Source: Bacillota bacterium
GTDB taxonomy: Bacteria; Bacillota; Desulfitobacteriia; Desulfitobacteriales; JAJXUE01
Assembly: GCA_021786555.1 (NCBI GenBank)
Contig: JAJYNB010000073.1
Span: 1-6,710, forward strand
DNA length: 6,710 nucleotides
Direction of reading: 5' to 3'
Part shown: one piece after another, positions 1-5,711 of the stretch
Numbering within the stretch: the first letter of the stretch is position 1
Layout: each line of letters starts with the position of its first letter
The notes under the pieces: generated by a model
What the model was told of the DNA's origin: nothing
Seen by the model: only the letters and a program-made list of their open reading frames with translations
The model's database searches: none
Translations under genes and position numbers: made by a program

Positions 1-273
1 CGATCTGATGGTTACATTATAGGGAGACTCTATTAACTTCTTCTTAAAATTCTTTAAACATCTTTTGAAGCTTTCTTGGCACAAAAAACAGAACCCCAGA
101 CTGCTGGTCAGGGGCATTATGGGGGTAGGACTCACTATGTTAGCGACGGGCGCACAGGGTTTGCGCCCGTCTATTATCGGAAGAAGTAAAACGGGCAGGG
201 AGTGAGTCATCCCCGGCAGGAGATTAGTCGAAACTAGTAGAAGCTATAAAGATTGAGCTAAAAGGAGCGGGGG
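1..273. other. Upstream region without a convincing gene
   Basis: This stretch precedes the exporter operon. A frame from the left edge ends at TAA 34-36 and could be the last 11 codons of an upstream gene, but this cannot be tested here. A second plus-strand frame is open from 23 to the TGA at 203-205 but has no ATG before 119. There is a strong hairpin at 145-171. A possible -10 (TATAAA, 245-250) lies just before the first ribosome binding site, but I see no good -35 at the right distance, so I do not call a promoter. I see nothing resembling a tRNA or a known riboswitch. Confidence 0.5.
145..171. repeat. Perfect GC-rich inverted repeat (hairpin) upstream of the exporter operon
   Basis: GACGGGCGCA (145-154) is exactly complementary to TGCGCCCGTC (162-171), with a 7-nt loop CAGGGTT. 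The stem would be very stable in RNA. Neither strand has a run of T after the stem (the plus strand continues CTATTATCGG), so it is not a standard intrinsic terminator. It could be a leader structure of the exporter mRNA, the end of an upstream transcript, or a protein-binding dyad. The repeat is certain; its role is not. Confidence 0.75.
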
Positions 274-1266
274 TTGGCCCAGTTGGACTTCCCGGACCGG
301 TACAAGGCCCGGGATGGAGAGGTGGAGGAAGCTTTGTTGTTGAAAGTGACTAACCTGGTCAAGGACTTTAACGGCAGAAAGTCGGTAGACGGAGTGAGTT
401 TTTCGGTGGCGGCAGGGGAGGTGTTCGGGCTGCTCGGACCCAACGGGGCCGGGAAGTCGACTACTATTGCCATGATCTGCGGCCTGCTTTCCCCTGATCA
501 GGGTGAGATCAGTTTCGCCGGGCAGGAGGCGGGCTCAGGCGCAAATGCCGTAAGACAATCCATTGGGCTAGTGCCCCAGGACATAGCACTGTATCCTACC
601 CTGAGCGCCAGAGAGAACCTGAATTTCTGGGGCCGGATGTACGGCCTGGGGGGCAAGGTCTTGCGGGAGCGCGTAAATGGGGCTTTGGAAATAGCCGACC
701 TGGCGGACCGGGCCAATGAACGGATTGAGACCTATTCCGGCGGGATGAAGAGGCGGATCAACATCGCGGCCAGCTTACTGCACCGGCCGAAACTCTTGAT
801 CATGGACGAACCAACCGTGGGCATCGATCCTCAGTCGCGCAACCACATCCTGGAGACGGTAAGGCTGCTGAATAATCAGGGCATGGCGGTGATTTACACC
901 AGCCATTACATGGAAGAGGTAGAGTCGGTCTGCAGCCGGGTGGCGATCATGGACCAAGGCAAGGTGCTGGCCCAGGGGAGCCTTAAGGAACTGGCCCAAA
1001 TCGCCGGGGGGCTGGATGTGGTTACGGTTGAAGCCCCGAGCATTGGCCAGGATGTGCAGGATTGCATTACCGCAATTCCTGGAGTGAGCGGAGTAACTGC
1101 CAGTTCTGGCCAGGTCCAGTTTTTGTCGACCCGCGGTTCGGAAGCCCTGCCTGAAGTGATGGCCTGCTTTGCCCGCCTGGGGCTAAAAGTGGGCGGGGTA
1201 AAAGTTAAGGAACCAAACCTGGAAACGGTCTTCCTCCAACTTACAGGCCGTACTCTGCGGGACTAG
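274..1266 (+). CDS. ABC transporter ATP-binding protein (ABC-2 / drug-exporter type)
   Basis: Cytoplasmic ATPase that powers the two permeases encoded just downstream. All nucleotide-binding motifs are intact: Walker A GPNGAGKST (55-63), Q-loop Gln102, signature YSGGMKRR (154-161), Walker B LLIMDEP (174-180), D-loop GIDPQSR (183-189) and switch His211 (YTSH). The C-terminal tail after about residue 245 ends in EPNLETVFLQLTGR, typical of the DrrA/LnrL/YfiL-like branch of multidrug and antibiotic-export ATPases. The start used here is TTG 274 with AAGGAG at 262-267. However, three consecutive in-frame TTG codons at 334, 337 and 340 follow GGAGG at 324-328, and relatives usually begin just before the segment LKVTNLVKDF, so the true protein may be about 20-22 residues shorter. 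It is first in an operon; the next gene starts 12 bp after its stop. Substrate cannot be read from the sequence; export of a hydrophobic or amphiphilic compound is the family expectation. Confidence 0.96.
   Translation: MAQLDFPDRYKARDGEVEEALLLKVTNLVKDFNGRKSVDGVSFSVAAGEVFGLLGPNGAGKSTTIAMICGLLSPDQGEISFAGQEAGSGANAVRQSIGLVPQDIALYPTLSARENLNFWGRMYGLGGKVLRERVNGALEIADLADRANERIETYSGGMKRRINIAASLLHRPKLLIMDEPTVGIDPQSRNHILETVRLLNNQGMAVIYTSHYMEEVESVCSRVAIMDQGKVLAQGSLKELAQIAGGLDVVTVEAPSIGQDVQDCITAIPGVSGVTASSGQVQFLSTRGSEALPEVMACFARLGLKVGGVKVKEPNLETVFLQLTGRTLRD
324..328 (+). promoter_or_regulatory. Alternative ribosome binding site for the ABC ATPase
   Basis: GGAGG lies 5, 8 or 11 nt before three successive in-frame TTG codons (334, 337, 340). 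The 8-nt spacing to TTG 337 is the most favourable and would yield a protein beginning MLKVTNLV, as most relatives do. It competes with AAGGAG (262-267) six bases before TTG 274. The sequence alone does not decide between them. Confidence 0.45.
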
Positions 1267-1278
1267 GGGGGCGGTGTC

Positions 1279-2487
1279 ATGAAATTCGTGTTCATCGCCT
1301 TTAAGGATTTAAGAATCAGCCTGCGGGACAAAAAAGGCATTGCGCTGACGATTCTCATGCCTTTGATTTTGATTTTTATCCTGGGTATGGCCTTCGATTC
1401 CCGCTTCGGGGACAGCGACAGCGTCGGCAGCGTCAGCAAGTACAAGGTGGCATTCTACGCCAAAGATGAAGGTTTACTGGCTGCAACTTTAAGGCAGGAT
1501 GTGTTTGGTTCCGAGGAAATCAGCAAAATGATTGAGGTTGTGGATACCACGGAACAAGCCGGCAAGGATATGGTGTCAAAGGGTGAGGTCTCAGCCTTTG
1601 TCCTGGTTCCCGAAGGTTTTACGGACCGGGTGATGCGGGGTGAAAAGGCAGAGCTGGAGCTCTACTCTGACCCGGGCAAGCCCTGGCGGAGGGAGATTAC
1701 CAAAGCAGTGTTAAACAGTTTTACTTCCCAGGTCGCAGCAATTCAGACCGGAGTCAAAGCCATTGACGCGGCGGAACCCGGGATTGCCCCTCGTCTTATC
1801 CCCGCTGTGATGGAGAAGCTAAAAGCAGAGAACGAGACGGGGGAGTTAATGCAAGAAACCACCCGCGCCGGGCGCAAGCAGGTTTCTGCTTTTCAATACT
1901 ACGCGGCCGGGATGACTGTGATGTTTTTGTTATTTACCGCCCTGGCCGGTACGAAGTCCGTTCTGGAAGAAAAAGAAGCAGGCACCTTTGGCCGGCTATT
2001 GATTTCGCCTACGCAAAGGGCGAGCTTCCTGGCCGGCAAGTTTTTGGGCATTATGCTGGTTTCCCTGCTTCAGGTTCTGGTGATCTACCTGGTTACCAGG
2101 TTATTGTTTAAGGTAGATTGGGGCAGTTCCCTGCCAGGTCTGGCACTTCTTACCCTGGCAGAGGTGGCGGCCAGCGCAGCCCTGGCTGTATTTGTGGCGG
2201 CCATAGCCAAGAGTTCCAAAACCGCTGACGCCCTTGGGACTATAGTCGTACAGGTGATGGCGCTCCTCGGCGGGAGCATGGTGCCCTTAATGGTTATGCC
2301 CAAGTTCCTGCAGCTGCTGGGAAAAGGCACAATTAACGGCTGGGCCCTGACCGGTTATCTAAAACTGATGGAAGGCCGCGGTTATGCCGCCGTTTTGCCG
2401 GAGGCCTCGGTACTGGCTCTGATTGCGGCTGCCTTCCTGACCTTTAGCCTGCTTGGCATGCGCTTCCAGGAAGGAGGGAGAATCTAG
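1279..2487 (+). CDS. ABC-2 type transporter permease, first of a tandem pair
   Basis: Membrane subunit of the exporter, 402 residues. It has the usual ABC-2/YhgE-like export permease layout: one N-terminal membrane helix (about 20-38), a large extracytoplasmic domain (about 40-205), then five helices (about 207-227, 251-276, 284-308, 318-338, 376-394). The cytoplasmic loop EEKEAGTFGRLLISPT (230-245) matches the conserved ATPase-coupling segment of this family. The motif WGSSLPGL (281-288) recurs in the downstream permease, as does a GW-x-LTG segment (354-359), so the two are paralogues. ATG 1279 follows a G-rich sequence (1266-1275) 12 bp after the ATPase stop. It shares one base with the next gene (TAGTG), implying translational coupling. 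Probable role: half of a heterodimeric channel for an amphiphilic or antibiotic-like substrate, similar to LnrM/YfiM; substrate unknown. Confidence 0.93.
   Translation: MKFVFIAFKDLRISLRDKKGIALTILMPLILIFILGMAFDSRFGDSDSVGSVSKYKVAFYAKDEGLLAATLRQDVFGSEEISKMIEVVDTTEQAGKDMVSKGEVSAFVLVPEGFTDRVMRGEKAELELYSDPGKPWRREITKAVLNSFTSQVAAIQTGVKAIDAAEPGIAPRLIPAVMEKLKAENETGELMQETTRAGRKQVSAFQYYAAGMTVMFLLFTALAGTKSVLEEKEAGTFGRLLISPTQRASFLAGKFLGIMLVSLLQVLVIYLVTRLLFKVDWGSSLPGLALLTLAEVAASAALAVFVAAIAKSSKTADALGTIVVQVMALLGGSMVPLMVMPKFLQLLGKGTINGWALTGYLKLMEGRGYAAVLPEASVLALIAAAFLTFSLLGMRFQEGGRI
2471..2480 (+). promoter_or_regulatory. Ribosome binding site of the second permease, inside the end of the first
   Basis: AAGGAGGGAG sits six bases before the GTG start at 2487 and is itself coding sequence of the preceding permease. 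It supports the GTG start, which overlaps the upstream TAG stop by one base (TAGTG), so ribosomes finishing the first permease can reinitiate directly. Confidence 0.8.
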
Positions 2488-3677
2488 TGAAAAAGGTGCT
2501 AGTACTCACCTCAAACCAAATAAAAAAGGCAGCGGGCCAGAAGCTGTTCCTGGTGGTAATGCTCTTGTCGCCGCTTCTCTTTACCTGGCTCATCGGCTTG
2601 GCCCTGGGCGGATCCGGGGCAACGCAGGGATCAGCCAGGACTCCCTATTACCTGGTCGACAAGGACCGCTCGGAGATCTCCTCCTTACTGGCGGCAGATC
2701 TTAAGAAAAGTACCGGCTTCGAACCCGTTCCAGCCGGTGAGGAAAAGGCTTTTCAAGCCCTCGATGACCGGAAGGTAATTGCCGTGGCGGTGATTCCGGC
2801 CGGGTTTGGCGCAAAGCTGAAAGAAAACAAAGATCCCCTGCCGCTGGAGTTCTACAGCTTGGAGGGACGTTCCGAGACTATTGCCATCAAGCAGGACATC
2901 AGCGACTTTCTCACCCGGCTGAAGGCGTCGATTGCGGCAGCCAATGTCGCGGAGACGGTCCTCAAACCGGGAGTAAACGCTGGGTGGGAAAAGGTGTTCG
3001 AGCGCAGCAGAGAGGAGTGGGCAGAGGGTTCACCGGTTAAGGTGGCGGAGATAGATATCAGCCAGCCGGAGAAAGCGAGTGTGCCTGGCTTTACCCAGTC
3101 TTCTCTGGGCTTTACCATCATGTTTGTGATGTTTACCCTCGTGCTTTCCGTCGGCGGCATACTGGAAGAACGGGAACAGCGGACCTGGAACAGGCTTCTG
3201 CTAACGCCAACTTCACGTGCGCAGATCCTTGGCGGCTTTTTCCTTGGCTCTTTTGTCCTTGGTTACATCCAGCTGGCCCTTCTGGTTCTGGCCGGCAAAT
3301 TCTTGTTCGGCGTGAACTGGGGGAGTTCCGTACCCGGACTTCTCATCCTGATGACTGCTTATATGCTCGCGGTGATGGGCCTTGGTACTTTTCTGGCCGG
3401 ACTGGTGAGAACCCAGCGTCAACTGCAGGCGCTCTCCACCATAGTCATCACCAGCACATCCATGCTGGGAGGGGTATTCTGGCCGCTCGAAATAGCTTCC
3501 CCTGTTATGCAGGCTGCAGCTAAGTTCACCCCGCAGGGCTGGGTGATGACCGGCCTGACCGACCTTATTTTCAGGGGGAAGGACGTGCCTTCCATTTTGC
3601 TTCCTGCTGCTGTGCTGGCAGGAATGGCCGTCCTATTCTTCGGGGCAGGGGTAGTTTCGGTGAAACTTGCTAAGTAG
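2487..3677 (+). CDS. ABC-2 type transporter permease, second of a tandem pair
   Basis: Second membrane subunit, 396 residues, GTG start overlapping the previous stop. Layout as in its neighbour: helix at about 20-40, extracytoplasmic domain about 42-203, then helices at about 205-225, 246-272, 282-306, 316-335 and 370-392. The coupling loop EEREQRTWNRLLLTPT (227-242) and the segment FTPQGWVMTGLTDLIFRG (347-364) are classical for ABC-2 drug-export permeases and closer to the family consensus than those of the first permease. Shared WGSSxPGL (278-285) shows common descent of the pair, while divergence of the extracytoplasmic domains suggests a heterodimer rather than redundant copies. An ATPase followed by two permeases is the LnrLMN (YfiLMN) order known for linearmycin resistance in Bacillus subtilis; that substrate should not be assumed here. 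The gene ends 28 bp before the tail of the convergent hydrolase gene, with no U-tract terminator visible between them. Confidence 0.94.
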   Translation: MKKVLVLTSNQIKKAAGQKLFLVVMLLSPLLFTWLIGLALGGSGATQGSARTPYYLVDKDRSEISSLLAADLKKSTGFEPVPAGEEKAFQALDDRKVIAVAVIPAGFGAKLKENKDPLPLEFYSLEGRSETIAIKQDISDFLTRLKASIAAANVAETVLKPGVNAGWEKVFERSREEWAEGSPVKVAEIDISQPEKASVPGFTQSSLGFTIMFVMFTLVLSVGGILEEREQRTWNRLLLTPTSRAQILGGFFLGSFVLGYIQLALLVLAGKFLFGVNWGSSVPGLLILMTAYMLAVMGLGTFLAGLVRTQRQLQALSTIVITSTSMLGGVFWPLEIASPVMQAAAKFTPQGWVMTGLTDLIFRGKDVPSILLPAAVLAGMAVLFFGAGVVSVKLAK

Positions 3678-3705
3678 CACAGAATTTCCAAATAATCTTG
3701 GATTT

Positions 3706-4422
3706 TCACTCCATAGGATGATTGCACAAAATCTTTAGCCTTTCAGAATCAAAAGGCTTGCCATGTGACGGATATATTGTACTTACCCCTGTGTTTATCA
3801 GCTTAACCCAACTTTCATAACAAGCCGCCAGGTCATATAAAAGTATAGGGTGATAGGGCGTTCCAGTAAAATTCAACATATTTCTTGCAGCATCGCCCAC
3901 AAAAGCTGCTTTGTTTGTAACTATGGAAATACTGTCGTCTGTATGACCTGGCGTCAACAGTATACGACCGTCAACACCTAGTTCAGACAGGATATAATCA
4001 TTATCCTGGTCAAGGATAATGTCCGATCCACGGGTGAAATATGGTACAAAGTTTTCTGACCAGTCTCTATTAAGGCATGAGTATATTTTAAGCATAAGGC
4101 GCAATGCATGGTTTGAATATTTTTCATCACGGTGTTTGTAATGAGTGCCAGTTTTTAGGTATTCAGCACATTTGCTGCTCATTATAACCTGTATTTTGGG
4201 ATTGGCGGATATCATAAAATGTAAAAGCCCACTGTGGTCGTTATGGTGGTGGGTTAAGAACAGATGGCTTATGTCGGCAAGTGCAATACCAAGCTTGCCA
4301 AGATTGCTTAAAAAAGACTGCTTGTCGGACGCGTTTCCACAGTCAATCAGTAAGTAGCCGTCGTTGGCTTTCAGCAGATAGCAATTTGTCTGTGATAAGG
4401 TTATTGCTCTATTACTCAACAT
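3706..4422 (-). CDS. Metallo-beta-lactamase-fold hydrolase
   Basis: Likely cytoplasmic metal-dependent hydrolase of the glyoxalase II / lactonase type; no signal peptide is seen. Numbered from the longer possible start (GTG 4479, 257 residues), the two-metal site is complete: His77-x-His79-x-Asp81-His82 (THHHNDH), His179 (TPGHTDDS), Asp196 (FVGDA) and His239 (PSHGKPF). The strand pair NCYLLKANDGYLLIDCG (32-48) is the usual beginning of the fold. I prefer the ATG at 4422 (residue 20 of the long form; 238 residues). It has AAAGGG (4436-4431) eight bases upstream, the extra 19 residues are polar and not part of the fold, and GTG 4479 has no ribosome binding site and lies inside a 16-bp dyad. Substrate is unknown; thioester, lactone or phosphodiester chemistry are all possible. 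It is transcribed away from the LuxR-type gene and probably shares control with it. Base composition is distinctly AT-richer than in the exporter genes. Confidence 0.9.
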   Translation of the reverse strand: MLSNRAITLSQTNCYLLKANDGYLLIDCGNASDKQSFLSNLGKLGIALADISHLFLTHHHNDHSGLLHFMISANPKIQVIMSSKCAEYLKTGTHYKHRDEKYSNHALRLMLKIYSCLNRDWSENFVPYFTRGSDIILDQDNDYILSELGVDGRILLTPGHTDDSISIVTNKAAFVGDAARNMLNFTGTPYHPILLYDLAACYESWVKLINTGVSTIYPSHGKPFDSERLKILCNHPME

Positions 4423-4430
4423 TTCGTTTT

Positions 4431-4436
4431 CCCTTT
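4431..4436 (-). promoter_or_regulatory. Ribosome binding site deciding the hydrolase start
   Basis: On the minus strand AAAGGG is followed after eight bases by ATG (4422-4420). No comparable site precedes the upstream GTG at 4479, so this favours the shorter 238-residue protein. Confidence 0.55.
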
Positions 4437-4475
4437 CGACAGAAAAGGTGTAATTTTCATATATTATGTGTTTAG

Positions 4476-4491
4476 TCACCCATCTGGGTGA
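4476..4491. promoter_or_regulatory. Perfect 16-bp dyad between the hydrolase and LuxR-type genes, probable operator
   Basis: TCACCCA (4476-4482) and TGGGTGA (4485-4491) are perfect inverted repeats around a TC centre, the size and symmetry expected for a dimeric helix-turn-helix regulator. It lies between divergent genes, one of which encodes such a regulator. Its centre (4483.5) is about 43 bp before the transcription start predicted from a -10-like TATATT at 4515-4520, the usual place for a class II activator site. On the other strand it would cover the -35 area of a possible hydrolase promoter with -10 CATAAT (4468-4463). The dyad is seen directly; binding by the neighbouring LuxR-type protein is inference. 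Confidence 0.55.
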
Positions 4492-4520
4492 TGTTCAAGC
4501 GGAATTAAGACCATTATATT
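4492..4520 (+). promoter_or_regulatory. Possible promoter of the LuxR-type gene
   Basis: TATATT at 4515-4520 is a fair -10. The hexamer 17 bp upstream (TGTTCA, 4492-4497) is a poor -35 and directly abuts the dyad, as in activator-dependent promoters. The predicted leader to the ATG at 4556 is about 30 nt. An exact TATAAT also exists on the opposite strand (4518-4513) without a good -35. Confidence 0.3.
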
Positions 4521-4555
4521 AAAAACAAGAAAATAATGTAAGTAAGGGTGAGTAC

Positions 4556-5623
4556 ATGGATAGGCAAGAGCTTTTGAAGTTGAACAGTTTTATTAACAAG
4601 TCCTATGAGTGTTTTTCTTTTGCCGAGTTTCTAAAACTGGCAATTTTGAAGCTTCATGAGCTTGTGATGTATGACAGCGGCATGTTTTTCTGCGGCATTA
4701 GCAGGGATTGCAGCTTTTTTAAGCCTTATATCGGTGGGAAAATTGAAGATTATTACAAAAAGCAAAGCTTTCCTGAAAAGGCGAAGTATTTAAGCCAAGG
4801 TGAGAACAGCAGTGCCGGCAATGAAGCGTATGTATATAAAGCTGCAGACTATCTTCATGGAGTTATTCAGATAGCAAATGAGCCACGTGCAGGTTTTCTT
4901 GCCGAACAAAAAGGTTTTCACATTGCGTGTATGCGTATCGTCAGCAAGGGTCAGTTTATGGGTGAAATATACCTGCACAGAGGCCAAGACAAGCCTGACT
5001 TTGATGACCATGACTTATTTACGCTTAGCCTGATGCAGCCTCATGTGTCTACTGTTTTTAGCATTATCCATACCATCACAGCCGTCAAGTACCTTGAAGC
5101 GAGCAATCAGTCATTCAATGGTTTGGGCATGTGTGTATTTGACAGTGATATGAGCCTTATCGGAGGGAACGTAACGGGTGTCGAGATTTTAAAAACTTCC
5201 ACAGTATTCGGTTCCAGCGTTTTGTACCATGTAAAAGAGCTATGTGTTGATATTATGGGCGATGCAGCAATGAACAACCGCAGTAATGCCGGCTTGAACA
5301 CCAAGCTGCTAAGAACCCAAAAAGGAGATATTAAAATTGAGATATTTCTTAATGACGAACGAAAGGCAAATAAGAAAATCCAATATGTGATAGTTATGCA
5401 ATATTGCGACAAGGTCCAAATCACCGCAGACTACAAGTTTAAATTTACGAAGCGTGAAGCGGATATTATAGACGGGCTTATCCAGGGTAAAAACAACTCC
5501 CAGCTTGCAGAAGCCCTAAACATATCTGAAAACACAATAAAAACTCATATAAAAAGCATCTATAAAAAGACGGGAGCCAATAACCGGACAGAGCTCACTT
5601 ACGTTTTAATGCTTAATAGATAA
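4556..5623 (+). CDS. LuxR-family helix-turn-helix transcriptional regulator
   Basis: DNA-binding regulator of 355 residues. The C-terminus (about 297-352) is a canonical LuxR/GerE domain: FTKREADIIDGLIQGKNN, then LAEALNISENTIKTHIKSIY with the recognition helix, then KKTGANNRTEL. The remaining 290 residues are not a response-regulator receiver: there is no Asp-pocket pattern. Residues 20-170 have the alternating pattern of a GAF-like sensor, and 185-285 could be a PAS-like or linker region; both are tentative. It therefore probably senses a small ligand directly rather than being phosphorylated. ATG 4556 follows AAGGGTGA (4544-4551) at short spacing. It is divergent from the hydrolase gene with a perfect dyad in between, suggesting control of itself and/or the hydrolase. 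The next gene begins 88 bp downstream in the same direction; no terminator is visible in the gap. Confidence 0.92.
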   Translation: MDRQELLKLNSFINKSYECFSFAEFLKLAILKLHELVMYDSGMFFCGISRDCSFFKPYIGGKIEDYYKKQSFPEKAKYLSQGENSSAGNEAYVYKAADYLHGVIQIANEPRAGFLAEQKGFHIACMRIVSKGQFMGEIYLHRGQDKPDFDDHDLFTLSLMQPHVSTVFSIIHTITAVKYLEASNQSFNGLGMCVFDSDMSLIGGNVTGVEILKTSTVFGSSVLYHVKELCVDIMGDAAMNNRSNAGLNTKLLRTQKGDIKIEIFLNDERKANKKIQYVIVMQYCDKVQITADYKFKFTKREADIIDGLIQGKNNSQLAEALNISENTIKTHIKSIYKKTGANNRTELTYVLMLNR

Positions 5624-5694
5624 TTTTTGGACTTATTGGCTGTGAACTCATGGCAAAAGGGTTATAGATGAGTCTGAAAGCAGCATTAAGTGGT

Positions 5695-5703
5695 AGAGAG
5701 GAG
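5695..5703 (+). promoter_or_regulatory. Ribosome binding site of the 3'-truncated gene
   Basis: AGAGAGGAG ends eight bases before the ATG at 5712. It makes this ATG the clear start in preference to the in-frame ATG four codons later (5724), which lacks such a site. Confidence 0.7.
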
Positions 5704-5711
5704 CAAAATAG

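Noticed and set aside
75..95. TTGGCAC resembling the -24 half of a sigma-54 promoter
   Set aside because: The matching GC element at -12 is absent at the required distance; the following bases are an A-rich run.
3653..3667. AGTTTC-GGT-GAAACT hairpin at the end of the second permease gene as a terminator
   Set aside because: Only six base pairs, AT-rich, inside the coding sequence and without a T-run after it.
4145..4475. Plus-strand frames opposite the hydrolase gene
   Set aside because: They are antisense to a gene with a complete catalytic motif set and have no ribosome binding site or protein-like pattern.
4423..4479. 19-residue N-terminal extension of the hydrolase from GTG 4479
   Set aside because: No ribosome binding site, the start lies in the perfect dyad, and the fold begins after the ATG at 4422, which has its own AAAGGG site. 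The longer form cannot be fully excluded.
5646..5673. ACTCAT ... ATGAGT inverted repeat in the gap after the LuxR-type gene
   Set aside because: Six-bp arms separated by 16 bases are expected by chance, and no promoter element or terminator pattern is associated with them.
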